Shown one piece after another: positions 1 through 9,170 of a stretch of DNA of 64,000 bases. The stretch lies in the NCBI RefSeq assembly GCF_020687785.1, contig NZ_JAJEWI010000001.1:62001-126000 (forward strand), given 5' to 3'. The position numbers and the translations under genes are program-made. This DNA comes from Sphingopyxis yananensis. GTDB taxonomy: Bacteria > Pseudomonadota > Alphaproteobacteria > Sphingomonadales > Sphingomonadaceae. The notes under the pieces are model-generated. The model was not told where the DNA came from. It searched no databases and saw only the letters and a list, made by a program, of their open reading frames with translations. Position 1 is the stretch's first letter; each line of letters opens with the position of its first letter.

Positions 1-908
1 CCCTGATCTTTACGGTCAGCGATGATTTTCGCTTCTTTGGCGGCTGATAATGCATCTTCGTCGGTGATGATGCTGGGATTGCTGGCAAGGGCCGTGCCCG
101 CATGGGCGGGGGACAGCGCCACCATTTTGGCAATATGGGGTTCGACGCCCGATACGTCATGCCGAAAAGCGGGGCTGGTGCCCCAAAAACCGGGCCAGCG
201 AAAAAATAAATGGGTATCAACAATGGCAATTTTGCTGAGCGTATCGCTCCAATAAGGGCGTACCCAATTGGTGTGATAATGGGTGGCAAGGCCTACTTCG
301 GGTGCGATACTGCCGGTCAACATTTGGCGGGCATGGCTTTGCGCCCGCGTCCATGCCGCAGCGCTATATCGGCGCGAGAGGGCGCCATCGCAAGTAAAGG
401 TAAATTGGCATCCTGTTGCCCGTTCCGCGCCCTGAAACACCACGCCGCAGATGGATTTTGGAAAGGCCGCATGACGTGCGCGGTTAATCACCACTTGGCC
501 GACCGCATATTGGCCGCGAGGATCATCGCCTGCCTCATAGAGCATCGCCGCAGCCATACAGTCATTGGCGCGCGCCAAATCCTCGCCCTTGCCGGAATGA
601 ACAAAGGCTTTGGCCGTGGAAAAACCAGCGGTAACCAGCGGTATGGCGGCATTTTGGCTGCGTGCATCATCTTGTGTTACGGGTGCCAATTCCATGGCAG
701 GCGGGGCCGGAATGATGTTGCGCGGTGGCGCTATGTGGATGGGCCCTAGAGACTGGTGCCGTGACGACTGGGGCAGCCTTTGCTGCGGCGCAGGGACGCT
801 ATTTAGAACGCCGCCAATAGCCGCCGCAGCGGCTAGCCAAAATAGCCAGCCGCTAACGTCATGCCCTGCCATAAGTGGCTTGGCATCATCGGGGTTGCTC
901 GGCGTCAT
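1..908 (-). CDS. Cell wall hydrolase, SleB family (partial, C-terminus outside window)
   Basis: The reading frame opens with ATG at 908 and stays open to the window edge, so about 302 residues are visible and the C-terminus is missing. Residues about 20-37 form one hydrophobic segment (WLFWLAAAAAIGG), a likely membrane anchor or uncleaved signal. It is followed by a Pro-rich linker and then the SleB/Hydrolase_2 domain from about residue 105. That domain carries the family signature around the catalytic Glu (AMLYEAGDDPRGQYAVGQVV, then NRARH and FTCDG). Members cleave peptidoglycan in the periplasm. The gene lies 13 bases downstream of cysK on the same strand and may be cotranscribed. The family call is firm; the physiological role is not shown by the sequence. 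Confidence 0.85.
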   Translation of the reverse strand, partial: MTPSNPDDAKPLMAGHDVSGWLFWLAAAAAIGGVLNSVPAPQQRLPQSSRHQSLGPIHIAPPRNIIPAPPAMELAPVTQDDARSQNAAIPLVTAGFSTAKAFVHSGKGEDLARANDCMAAAMLYEAGDDPRGQYAVGQVVINRARHAAFPKSICGVVFQGAERATGCQFTFTCDGALSRRYSAAAWTRAQSHARQMLTGSIAPEVGLATHYHTNWVRPYWSDTLSKIAIVDTHLFFRWPGFWGTSPAFRHDVSGVEPHIAKMVALSPAHAGTALASNPSIITDEDALSAAKEAKIIADRKDQ

Positions 909-921
909 GCCGAAATCGCCA

Positions 922-1842
922 TTATGGCTCTGGCAAAAAGTCCGGAACCGACAAATAGCGTTCGCCTGTGTCATAGTTGAAGCCCATGACACGGCTACCT
1001 TCGGGCAGTTCTTTTAGTTTTTGGGCGATAGCGGCCAATGTCGCGCCCGACGAAATACCGACCAACAACCCTTCTTCGCGCGCTGAGCGGCGGGCATATT
1101 CTTTGGCATCGGCGGCGTCGACCTTGATCACGCCATCCAGCAAGTCAGTATGCAGGTTGCGCGGGACAAAGCCTGCGCCAATACCCTGAATGGGGTGCGG
1201 CGCAGGCTGTCCGCCCGATATAACCGGCGATGCTTCGGGTTCGACGGCAAAGACTTTGAGGTTGGGCCAGTGGGATTTCAGGAATTTTGCCGTGCCTGTG
1301 ATATGGCCACCTGTGCCAACACCAGTGATCAGCACATCAATGGGTGTATCGGCAAAATCCGCCAAAATTTCGGGGCCCGTGGTGCGAATGTGGATATCGA
1401 TATTGGATTCATTTTCAAACTGCTGCGGCATCCACCCACCCGGCGTATTGTCCACCAGTTCAATGGCGCGTTCGATGGCACCCTTCATGCCCTTTTCGCG
1501 GGGCGTCAGGTCAAAGGTCGCGCCATAGGCCAGCATTAAGCGGCGACGTTCCAGTGACATGCTTTCTGGCATGACTAGCACTAGCTTATATCCCTTGACA
1601 GCGGCCGCCATCGCCAGACCAATGCCGGTATTACCCGATGTCGGTTCAATGATGGTGCCGCCCGCCTTTAACGCGCCCGAAGCTTCGGCAGCTTCGATCA
1701 TCGCTAGGCCGATACGATCCTTGATGGACCCTGCCGGATTGCTGCGTTCGGATTTTACCCACACTTCGGCGTCTGGGAATAATCGTCCCAAACGAATATG
1801 CGGTGTGTTGCCGATGGTATCGAGGATCGAATTGGCTTTCAT
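922..1842 (-). CDS. cysK: Cysteine synthase A (O-acetylserine sulfhydrylase)
   Basis: This cytoplasmic PLP enzyme makes L-cysteine from O-acetylserine and sulfide. The 306-residue length is normal for CysK. The PLP-lysine motif is at residues about 36-46 ([12 protein letters not shown]), the substrate loop TSGNTG at about 68-73, and the Gly-rich phosphate-binding loop [10 protein letters not shown] at about 175. GISSGA near residue 265 binds the pyridine nitrogen side. The start ATG overlaps the stop of the upstream hydrolase gene by four bases (ATGA), so translation is probably coupled. CysK and CysM are hard to separate by eye; the short C-terminus and motifs favour CysK. Confidence 0.93.
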   Translation of the reverse strand: MKANSILDTIGNTPHIRLGRLFPDAEVWVKSERSNPAGSIKDRIGLAMIEAAEASGALKAGGTIIEPTSGNTGIGLAMAAAVKGYKLVLVMPESMSLERRRLMLAYGATFDLTPREKGMKGAIERAIELVDNTPGGWMPQQFENESNIDIHIRTTGPEILADFADTPIDVLITGVGTGGHITGTAKFLKSHWPNLKVFAVEPEASPVISGGQPAPHPIQGIGAGFVPRNLHTDLLDGVIKVDAADAKEYARRSAREEGLLVGISSGATLAAIAQKLKELPEGSRVMGFNYDTGERYLSVPDFLPEP

Positions 1843-2498
1843 GGTCGGTGAATGCTTTCTTGATATCCGAAGCGATGTTCGCGGTGGGGCCGTGGGTCAG
1901 CAGGCGACCATGGTCGTTCCCCGCTGATCACAGCATTTACAGAAGTTTGTAACGAAGCCAGCAGATACTGTCCATAATGCCAATCGCCGATGTCGGATTC
2001 TGCGTTAATATGCCCAAAGGGACCAGCGTTGACAAAACGTGCGTCCCAATGACGGGACAAACGCCAGACATAGGCCGTTTTGGCATAATGGTCATTGTCA
2101 CTGCCAACGACGATCATTGGTGTTTGACTGACGAAACTGGCATGATGGGAAAAACCCGTGACGCGGCTAAGCTTGGAAATACGGCCAAGGTCGGGCGGCG
2201 CGACCAATAGCGCCCCGCCTATTTTCGCACGATCAGTCCATGATGCCTGTTCAAACCAATGGGTGAAGGCATGGCACCCCAGACTGTGGGCGGCAATCAA
2301 TACCGGTTGGTCAATATCGGCGAATATGGCGTCAAGCCGGCGGACCCAATCATTCAGGTCCGGCGTGCCCCATTGGCCCAAATCGGCGCGGTGGCAGTGC
2401 GTGAACTTTTGTTCCCACAAGCTTTGCCAATGTGTCGGCCCGCTATTGTCCAGTCCAGGGATGGTCAAAATGCGGGTGGCGGGTGATAATAATGGCAT
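1839..2498 (-). CDS. RBBP9/YdeN-type alpha/beta serine hydrolase
   Basis: Small alpha/beta hydrolase of about 219 residues. It begins with [18 protein letters not shown], the signature of the RBBP9/YdeN family. The nucleophile elbow AHSLGCH carries the catalytic Ser, [10 protein letters not shown] is the likely Asp region, and [10 protein letters not shown] carries the catalytic His. The substrate is unknown. The ATG at 2498 was chosen because GGAG lies nine bases upstream and the family begins close to this point; the frame itself opens 26 codons earlier. It is the first gene of a pair with cysK (four-base overlap), which suggests coexpression but not a defined role in cysteine synthesis. 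Confidence 0.8.
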   Translation of the reverse strand: MPLLSPATRILTIPGLDNSGPTHWQSLWEQKFTHCHRADLGQWGTPDLNDWVRRLDAIFADIDQPVLIAAHSLGCHAFTHWFEQASWTDRAKIGGALLVAPPDLGRISKLSRVTGFSHHASFVSQTPMIVVGSDNDHYAKTAYVWRLSRHWDARFVNAGPFGHINAESDIGDWHYGQYLLASLQTSVNAVISGERPWSPADPRPHREHRFGYQESIHRP

Positions 2499-2654
2499 AA
2501 CGGTTTCTCCATCACATGATATGGGAATCCGTGGGAACGGGTGAGTTTGTTTTAACTCAACCAAAATAATCGACAATATATTTTTTCTTAACCGCCCGAT
2601 ACTGTGGATAAGGTGCTGACACCGCCCATGATCAGGTTGGGCGGCGCAAGCAGC

Positions 2655-3983
2655 CTAGATTTTATGTGCTTCTTCGGCAGGCAGGCTGGACGTAAAACTG
2701 GGCTGGGGCGCAAAGGTCTTGGCACGGCGCAATTCGGGAAAACGCCATGCCCACAGCGCGGTGACACCAATGGCAGCAACGCCGCCAATGGCCACAGCGC
2801 CCACGGGGCCGAGCACAGAGGCCATCGACCCCGCCCGCATTTCACCCAATTCATTGGATGCAGAAATCGCAAGGCCCGACACCGCGCTGACGCGGCCGCG
2901 CATATGGTCGGGCGTGTTGAGTTGGATCAAACTGCCGCGCACAAAGACCGAGAACATATCGGCTGCGCCAATAAAGGCCAGCAAGCCCAGCGACAGCAAC
3001 ACATTGGTGGAATAAGCAAAGGCCGTGGTCGCCGCGCCAAATAGGGCGACGGCCCACAACATCTTCACGCCGACATTATTTTCAATGGGACGAAAGGCCA
3101 GCATCAGGGCCACCAACGCCGCGCCAACCCCCGGTGCGGCGCGCAAGAAACCCAGCCCCTCGGAACCGGTTTGCAAAATATCGCGGGCAAAAACCGGCAG
3201 CATGGCTGTCGCGCCGGACAGAATAACGGCGAACAAATCCAAGGTGATGGTGGCGAATAAAAAGCGTTCGCGCCATGTGAATTTCAACCCTTCGGCCATT
3301 TCGACCAAGGGCCGCGCGCGCGCCGGATTGGCTGGCGGGTGAACAGGGCGAACGCGGCTCAGCAACAGGGCGGCGAGCGCCAATAAGGATGCCGTAAAAA
3401 TATAGACCGATGCTGGATGGGCCGCAAAAATCAGTCCGCCTGCTGCGGGTCCGACAATGGATGCCGACTGCCATGCAATGCTGCTCATCGCGATGGCGCG
3501 GGGCAGGGCGGCAGCGGGCACGATATTGGGGGCGATGGCACTCAGCGCCGGACCAGAAAACACACGCGCCACACCATGTAATGCGCCCAATGCAAACAAG
3601 ATCGGCAGCGTTAAGCCATTTTTCCATGTCAGCCATGCCAGCAATAGCGCGATCAAAAAGTCGATGCACAGCGAAAAAATAGCGACTTTTCTGCGTTCAA
3701 AACGATCCGCTGCCCATCCGGCGACCGGTGTTAACAGGGCCAATGGCACAAATTGGAACAACCCCAGCAGCCCGAGTTGAAACGAAGCCTCGCCAATGGA
3801 CATGCCATAATCGCTGCGCGCTGTGTCATAGAGTTGGTAACCAATCACCACCACCATGGCGATAGTCGCCATGACTGAGGTGAATCGCGCCAGCCAAAAA
3901 TAGCGATAGTCCACAAAAGCGAGGGGGGAGGGGGCTTTCGGGGCGGATGCGGGGGCATCGGCATCAGTGGCGCTGCTGGTCAT
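2655..3983 (-). CDS. MFS transporter, EntS-like exporter (MFS_3)
   Basis: Inner-membrane protein of about 442 residues with twelve predicted helices. After an Ala/Pro-rich cytoplasmic N-terminus it enters the membrane at FVDYRYFWLARF. The loop 2-3 motif GWAADRFERRK is the MFS motif A, and MRGRVSAV in the second half is the matching loop. The overall pattern resembles the MFS_3 group that contains the enterobactin exporter EntS and many drug-efflux proteins. No siderophore genes are adjacent, so the substrate cannot be named. The ATG at 3983 is preferred because the upstream 35 codons read as non-membrane, low-complexity sequence atypical of the family. Confidence 0.8.
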   Translation of the reverse strand: MTSSATDADAPASAPKAPSPLAFVDYRYFWLARFTSVMATIAMVVVIGYQLYDTARSDYGMSIGEASFQLGLLGLFQFVPLALLTPVAGWAADRFERRKVAIFSLCIDFLIALLLAWLTWKNGLTLPILFALGALHGVARVFSGPALSAIAPNIVPAAALPRAIAMSSIAWQSASIVGPAAGGLIFAAHPASVYIFTASLLALAALLLSRVRPVHPPANPARARPLVEMAEGLKFTWRERFLFATITLDLFAVILSGATAMLPVFARDILQTGSEGLGFLRAAPGVGAALVALMLAFRPIENNVGVKMLWAVALFGAATTAFAYSTNVLLSLGLLAFIGAADMFSVFVRGSLIQLNTPDHMRGRVSAVSGLAISASNELGEMRAGSMASVLGPVGAVAIGGVAAIGVTALWAWRFPELRRAKTFAPQPSFTSSLPAEEAHKI

Positions 3984-4106
3984 GGCCCATCGCTGTAAGG
4001 CAAATGACCTCAGCTTCCAATGGGCAGGATAGCGGGGCGTGCAAATTTTATTGCCGCCGCTGATGCGCGCCCATGCGGGCGAGCGCATCAGCGTTGATCA
4101 AAGATA

Positions 4107-5402
4107 TTAGTTCGGCGCGATCAAGCGGGCGATGAAAAATCCGTCCATTCCGCCTTGTTCGGCCAACATATGCGGTAGGGTACGCAATTGCCCTTGCTCG
4201 TCCGGCGTGATGCCAGCGGGAAGTTCGTCGGCGCGAATGGGCGACAACGTCCATTGTGGATGTTCATATAAGAAGGTCTCAATCTGTTCCTCACCCTCGG
4301 CGCGTTCCAACGAACAAGTGGCATAGATGAGCGTGCCACCGGGCTTGACCCATTTGGTGGCGCGGTTCAGCAGACGTGCCTGCAAATCAGCCATTTCCGC
4401 GATGTTTCGCCCCTCGACACGGTGCAGCACATCGGGGTGGCGGCGGAAAATGCCAGTGGCCGAACAAGGGGCGTCCAGCAAAATGGCATCGGCCTGTTCC
4501 TTGGGCTGCCAATGCAGCAGATCGCCCTTTTTGACATCGGCCTGCAATCCCGTGCGGGCCAGATTGTCGGCCAGACGTTCTAGCCGCTTGGCGCTGGCAT
4601 CAACGGCGGTGACATGCCAGCCAGCAGCGGCCAATTGCATGGTCTTGCCGCCGGGGGCAGCGCACAGGTCCAGCACGGTGCGGCCATCGCCCTTGCCCAG
4701 CAATCGGGCGGCAAGGCTGGCGGCCAAATCTTGGACCCACCAGCCACCTTCTTCAAAGCCGGGCAGGCTTTCGACAGCATGGCCGCGCGGCAAGCGCAGG
4801 TGCAGCGGGGCGAGGCTTTGGGCGTCGGGCCAGCCTTCGATTTGTGGTTCTGCGGCAAAGCTTAGGTCAATTGGCGGCGCGCTGCTCCATGCAGCCTCGG
4901 CCGAAGCGATCATGTCATCGCCCCATTGTTCGGACCAACGTTCTGCCACACTTTCCGGCAGGCTGGCGGTTGGAGGCAGGCGCCATTCTTCTTTTTGAGC
5001 GCGGGACAATAGGGCATGAACCAAGCGGCGCGGGCCGCCCGCGACCAATGGCAAAGCCGTGGATACCACCGCATGGGCAGGGCTGTTCAGCGACAAAAGC
5101 TGGGCCAATGCGATCCGCAGCACGGCGCGGCTTTTCACATCCTCGGGCAATTGCTGGGGCGTGGCATCGTCGATCATCGCGTCAATGTCGGTCATCCAAC
5201 GCAGGCTTTCCGACGCAATGGCAATCGCAAAGGCGCGGTCGGCGGGCGACAGGCCTTGTGTCGCGGCATGGGATGCGATTTCCAGCGGGTCGCCCCGACG
5301 CAAAATCGCATCGACCAACCGCAAGGCGGCGCGCCGTGTACCGGTTCCGGGTGGATCGCCTTCGGTGTGGCGGCGGTTACGGGGGCGGCGTTGGTCGTTC
5401 AT
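4107..5402 (-). CDS. rsmB: RsmB-type 16S rRNA (cytosine-C5)-methyltransferase
   Basis: Cytoplasmic SAM-dependent enzyme of 431 residues expected to methylate C967 of 16S rRNA. An N-terminal NusB-like helical domain covers about residues 20-150 and a Rossmann methyltransferase domain follows. The SAM loop is DLCAAPGGKTMQLAA, motif IV is LLDAPCSATGIFRRHPDV with one catalytic Cys, and motif VI is ATCSLERAEGEEQI with the second Cys. Two Cys residues in these positions are diagnostic of RNA m5C enzymes. The small DUF1674 gene starts divergently 78 bases away, a pairing known in alphaproteobacteria. Confidence 0.9.
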   Translation of the reverse strand: MNDQRRPRNRRHTEGDPPGTGTRRAALRLVDAILRRGDPLEIASHAATQGLSPADRAFAIAIASESLRWMTDIDAMIDDATPQQLPEDVKSRAVLRIALAQLLSLNSPAHAVVSTALPLVAGGPRRLVHALLSRAQKEEWRLPPTASLPESVAERWSEQWGDDMIASAEAAWSSAPPIDLSFAAEPQIEGWPDAQSLAPLHLRLPRGHAVESLPGFEEGGWWVQDLAASLAARLLGKGDGRTVLDLCAAPGGKTMQLAAAGWHVTAVDASAKRLERLADNLARTGLQADVKKGDLLHWQPKEQADAILLDAPCSATGIFRRHPDVLHRVEGRNIAEMADLQARLLNRATKWVKPGGTLIYATCSLERAEGEEQIETFLYEHPQWTLSPIRADELPAGITPDEQGQLRTLPHMLAEQGGMDGFFIARLIAPN

Positions 5403-5480
5403 GATAATCTGTCTCTGTCGTAAAGGTGCGGCGATAAGAGGCCACGCAAATGGTTGGCGCGGGGGTGAAACCTGTCTAAT

Positions 5481-5699
5481 ATGCTTTATATGAGCGAGAT
5501 CCGTGAGAATCCATCCATTGGCGGCACAGCGCGCGCCACGAAACGTCCCGATGATGTCAAGGCACCGGAGGGATGGGAGAATCCCCCTGTGCCATTGCCG
5601 GCGCAGCCCATTATAGAAGCGGCCGAAGATCAGCCAACTGGCCGCAACCCTGTTCGTTATGGGGATTGGGAAAAGGGCGGTTTGGCCATCGATTTTTGA
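5481..5699 (+). CDS. DUF1674 / SDHAF4-like small protein
   Basis: Small protein of 72 residues (69 if the ATG at 5490 is used; no strong ribosome-binding site decides). The C-terminus NPVRYGDWEKGGLAIDF is the hallmark of DUF1674. The mitochondrial homologue SDHAF4 binds the flavinylated SdhA subunit of succinate dehydrogenase and protects it before assembly. The N-terminal half is Pro/Glu-rich and probably disordered. No sdh genes are in the window; the gene sits alone between rsmB and a bidirectional terminator. A role in succinate dehydrogenase assembly is inferred from the eukaryotic homologue. Confidence 0.82.
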   Translation: MLYMSEIRENPSIGGTARATKRPDDVKAPEGWENPPVPLPAQPIIEAAEDQPTGRNPVRYGDWEKGGLAIDF

Positions 5700-5773
5700 A
5701 TAGGCGATTTCTGAACGGGCGAGCTTTGATTGGGCTGGGCCAGCGCGCTCAGTTTGGCGAGCGATAGCCCATA

Positions 5774-5810
5774 GAAAATGGACGGCGGGATATTCCCGCC
5801 GTCCATTTTC
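5774..5810. terminator. Bidirectional hairpin terminator
   Basis: Perfect 17-base inverted repeat (GAAAATGGACGGCGGGA and its complement) with a three-base gap. The A-rich and T-rich ends let it work in both directions between the converging DUF1674 and SapC genes. Confidence 0.88.
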
Positions 5811-5831
5811 TCATCATCTGCAAAAGCAGGC

Positions 5832-6620
5832 TTAAGCGTTGGCGGGTGCCGTGGCTTCTGGTGCATTGGGCACCTTGCCTGCTTTGACTTGTTCCGCGAA
5901 AATTTCGCGCATCAGTTGCAGCGAGAAAAGATGCGCGAAAATCAGCGGCAGCATTCCATTTTGCGTCATTTTACGCAGAACGTCGCCGCGCAGCTCGCGA
6001 ACCTTATTTTCGTCGATCATCTGGAAACCGCGATACACGAACGGTGTCGGATTGCCTTCTTGTTGAATGGCGACTTCGCCTTCCATCAACAAATCCGCTT
6101 TTTTCAATTCTTCCACGAATTGGCCGGTGCGCATACCAGCTTCTTCGAAATTTTGGCAGAATTGCAAAATGCCGTTCACCGCTTCCGAAGGCTTGCCGTC
6201 TTCGAACAATTTGTCACCATCTTCGAATGGACCGATGGCGTCCGCCTTGGGGTCAAAGCATAGCGACAATTCGTCGCTGTCTGGACGCAGGCGTGCCAGC
6301 AAGAAGGGGTAGCGGCGGATATAGGCTGGAACATATACGGGGTTCAGCAGCTTGCCTTCGGCGTCGACAAAGGTGTTCACCCCTTCGTTCAGGCCCATCA
6401 GCGCCAACGGCACAGGGTTTTCGCCGGACGAGAATACGATGGGGTAAAAGCGCGAAGCGGCAACAAATTCATCGCTGGTCAGCGGCACGGCATGCTGCGA
6501 AATCAGGAAGTCTGCGCGGTCCAAAGGACGGGCGCGCCATTCTGCATGGTCGACGCTGGAAAGCGGCTGCAGGTCTTGATAAAAAAGTGGCAGATTGGCA
6601 GGTGCGGGCGCAGTGGCCAT
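5832..6620 (-). CDS. SapC family protein
   Basis: Protein of 262 residues matching the SapC family (named after the Campylobacter S-layer protein region) by the N-terminal LPLFYQDLQPLSSVDHAEW block, the FPIV-like FYPIVFSSGENPVPLALMGL segment, the AYIRRYPFLLA block and the GPFEDGDKLFEDG block. No signal peptide is visible. In sphingomonads such genes often lie near TonB-dependent receptors and tryptophan halogenase-like genes, but here it is a single gene with its own terminator. The biochemical function is unknown. Confidence 0.82.
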   Translation of the reverse strand: MATAPAPANLPLFYQDLQPLSSVDHAEWRARPLDRADFLISQHAVPLTSDEFVAASRFYPIVFSSGENPVPLALMGLNEGVNTFVDAEGKLLNPVYVPAYIRRYPFLLARLRPDSDELSLCFDPKADAIGPFEDGDKLFEDGKPSEAVNGILQFCQNFEEAGMRTGQFVEELKKADLLMEGEVAIQQEGNPTPFVYRGFQMIDENKVRELRGDVLRKMTQNGMLPLIFAHLFSLQLMREIFAEQVKAGKVPNAPEATAPANA

Positions 6621-6801
6621 GGATCAAGCTCCGAAATCGAGGATGGCCTTGCGGCCCTTTAGACTTTAATGGCGCCAAGCCATATTTGCCAAAACGTGCT
6701 GACGCAAGACAAAGCTGTTTGCCGATCAGAAAAGACGCCAGTGACGGTTGTTTGCGCCATTGTGCGGCAGCTTATTGATCAAGATTGCCGGATATGCTCC
6801 C

Positions 6802-8235
6802 TTAGTTTTGCAGACGGATCAGCTTGTCCGGATTGCAAATCTGATGCGGGTCCATACCCAATTTAATCGCCCGCAGGGCCGCTAGCCGTGCGGGGCTGTC
6901 CAGTTCGGCCAAAATGTCGCGCTTCATTTGCCCAATGCCATGTTCTGCCGATATTGACCCGCCAATCTCCATGACATGACGATAGACGGCGCGGCTGGCC
7001 TCTTCGCCATATTGCGCCAGCCATTTTTGGCCATCGACGCCGACAGGCGGCTGAATATGGTGATGTACATTGCCATCGCCCAAATGGCCAAAGGATAAGC
7101 ATCGCACGCCCGCAAAATTGGCGGATAATCGCGCGGGATTGCTCTCGATGAATTCCGGCATTTTTTCGACTGGCACGCTGATGTCATGCTGAATGGCCGG
7201 CCCCTCGGCACGAGATGCGGCGGATATACTGTCGCGGATGCGCCAAAAATCATCGCTTTCTTGGTCATTTTTCGCGATCACGGCATCTTGGATCAGGGAT
7301 GCTTCAAGGGCTTGGGCCAGCTCCCGTTCCAAGGCCGAGGCCATGATATCTTGATCGTCACCAGCCAGTTCAATGAGCGCATACCATATATGGTCGCTTT
7401 CCAAGGGATTCCGGCTGTTGGGGATATGGTTTAGCACCGCCGTCAGGCAGGATTGCGGCAGGATTTCAAACCCCTCCAGCATGGCGCCTAAGCCCCTATC
7501 CAACTGGCGCAGCAGCACCAGGGCTTGATGAACATTGGTCAGCCCAACCCACGCCGTTTGGCGGGCAGGGGCGCTGGGGGATAGGCGCAATGTCGCGGCG
7601 GTGACGATACCCAGCGTCCCTTCAGCCCCGCAAAATAAATGGCGCAGATCATAACCGCGATTGTCTTTTTTTAGCGGCGAAAGCGCGTCCAAAATCTGAC
7701 CATCGGGCAGCACAACCTCTAGCCCCGCGACCAATTCGCGCATATTGCCATGGCGTAAAACCTGCGTTCCGCCCGCATTGGTCGACACCAAGCCGCCGAT
7801 GGTCGCCGACCCTTTGCCGCCCAGCGTCAGCGGAAAGCGCAGGCCATGATCCAGTGCAATATGATGAAAATTTTCCAATATAACGCCCGCGTCAACACAA
7901 GCTAGGCGGGCATCCACGTCTATATGCCGCACGCCGGTCATGCGGCGAAGGCAGAGCAGGATTTGATCACCGCTATGGTCGGGCGTCGCGCCGCCAACCA
8001 TGCCACTGTTTCCGCCTTGCGGAACCACCGCAACCCGTGCGTCATGACATAATTTCATGATCTGGGACACTTGGGCGGTCGAATTTGGGGACAGCATTGC
8101 AGCTGCCTTGCCATGATATTTGCCGCGCCAGTCGGTCAGCCATATCGCCATATCTTGGGGGCTAGTGGTAAAGCCTTTGTCGCCCACAATGTGACGGAGG
8201 GCATCAAGCAATGCAGGCGACGGCGGTAAGGGCAT
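6802..8235 (-). CDS. FAD-linked D-2-hydroxyacid dehydrogenase (GlcD / D2HGDH type)
   Basis: About 477 residues with an N-terminal PCMH-type FAD-binding domain and a C-terminal FAD-linked oxidase domain. FAD contacts include VVPQGGNSGMVGGA at about residue 70, GGLVSTNAGGTQVLRHGN at about 140, and GAEGTLGIVTAATLRL at about 200. The C-terminal domain shows SFGHLGDGNVHHHIQPP and SAEHGIGQMKRD, whose His residues bind the metal in D-lactate and D-2-hydroxyglutarate dehydrogenases. It oxidises a D-2-hydroxyacid to the 2-oxoacid; which one cannot be read from the sequence. The ATG at 8235 is preferred over a GTG three codons upstream. Confidence 0.85.
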   Translation of the reverse strand: MPLPPSPALLDALRHIVGDKGFTTSPQDMAIWLTDWRGKYHGKAAAMLSPNSTAQVSQIMKLCHDARVAVVPQGGNSGMVGGATPDHSGDQILLCLRRMTGVRHIDVDARLACVDAGVILENFHHIALDHGLRFPLTLGGKGSATIGGLVSTNAGGTQVLRHGNMRELVAGLEVVLPDGQILDALSPLKKDNRGYDLRHLFCGAEGTLGIVTAATLRLSPSAPARQTAWVGLTNVHQALVLLRQLDRGLGAMLEGFEILPQSCLTAVLNHIPNSRNPLESDHIWYALIELAGDDQDIMASALERELAQALEASLIQDAVIAKNDQESDDFWRIRDSISAASRAEGPAIQHDISVPVEKMPEFIESNPARLSANFAGVRCLSFGHLGDGNVHHHIQPPVGVDGQKWLAQYGEEASRAVYRHVMEIGGSISAEHGIGQMKRDILAELDSPARLAALRAIKLGMDPHQICNPDKLIRLQN

Positions 8236-8503
8236 GATATCCACGCTTTCTTAACCCCATAACGACATAAATGCAGCAATATAGAAAAAGCCGTTGCAGC
8301 GATTCATGGGTCTGGGCATCAGTTCATATCTTGTTCAACCGCATAACCTATATATGGAAAAAGTTCAGTTTGTTTGAACCCTTCCATCGGCTGCGAAGTG
8401 GAATACATCAAGTGACGCAACTTGCATTGCCAAATCTATCTGCACGCGGGCTTCCCTGTGTGTTCGGCGATGGAATGCTGTGCCTTTGGTGGACAGGGCT
8501 ATG

Positions 8504-9037
8504 ATGAACTGGCCATTTTTTCTCATTGCTGCCGCTCCCTTCACCCTGACGGGCAGTCCCGCCGATACAGGGCAAAGCCCGACGCCACTCACCGGAAGTT
8601 GGACCTTTGCGATTCCACAAATCGACGAAGGCGGCAACCAATGGCAGGTGGTGATTGAAGAACGCATTATCATTCGCGTACCAGCACGTCGTTCCTCGCT
8701 GACCCATTTTTCGATGCCCGCACCCCAGGCGGGTGCCAACAGCACGTCCATTGTCTGGCGCGAGAAAAAAGGCCCGAAATGTATCACGATGCGCGATATT
8801 GCGGGGATGCAAACGACCCAGCGCGACAGTATCGACCTGATCACGCGCCAAAATCAGCGACTTCGTGCCCAGCTTAATCGCGGTTGCCGTGCGCTGGATT
8901 TTTATGCCGGCTTCTATATGGAGCGCAATGATGATGGCCGCCTGTGCGAAGGCCGTGATCAGCTTCATGCCCGCACAGGGGCGAGGTGCGAAGTCGAGAA
9001 ATTTCGCCTGATGGTTCCCGAAGTCCGCGAAGATTAA
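8504..9037 (+). CDS. Exported four-cysteine protein of unknown function
   Basis: I do not recognise a named family. The 177-residue product starts with a short hydrophobic leader (MNWPFFLIAAAPF) compatible with secretion, after which it is polar. Four Cys residues lie in the C-terminal half in the contexts GPKCITM, NRGCRAL, GRLCEGR and ARCEVEK, so two disulfide bonds are likely in the periplasm. Basic stretches (RVPARRSS, LITRQNQRLRAQL) suggest a surface or nucleic-acid/protein contact. An ATG one codon earlier (8501) is equally possible. It lies 133 bases upstream of the RNA helicase on the same strand. Codon usage resembles the neighbours, so it is probably a real lineage gene. Confidence 0.65.
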   Translation: MNWPFFLIAAAPFTLTGSPADTGQSPTPLTGSWTFAIPQIDEGGNQWQVVIEERIIIRVPARRSSLTHFSMPAPQAGANSTSIVWREKKGPKCITMRDIAGMQTTQRDSIDLITRQNQRLRAQLNRGCRALDFYAGFYMERNDDGRLCEGRDQLHARTGARCEVEKFRLMVPEVRED

Positions 9038-9170
9038 CCACAAATGCGGCTTTTGCGTCGGGCCGATCAGGCAATTCTTGACATTTCCGGTGGCGTTCGC
9101 CATGGCCCCCGCATCAGTGGCTCGCTTGGGTTGGCCAGGCCTGTGCCGCTATTCCGGACATGATGCCCTT

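Noticed and set aside
6044..6778. 244-codon plus-strand frame over SapC
   Set aside because: Antisense to a recognised family; composition is Arg/Trp-rich noise.
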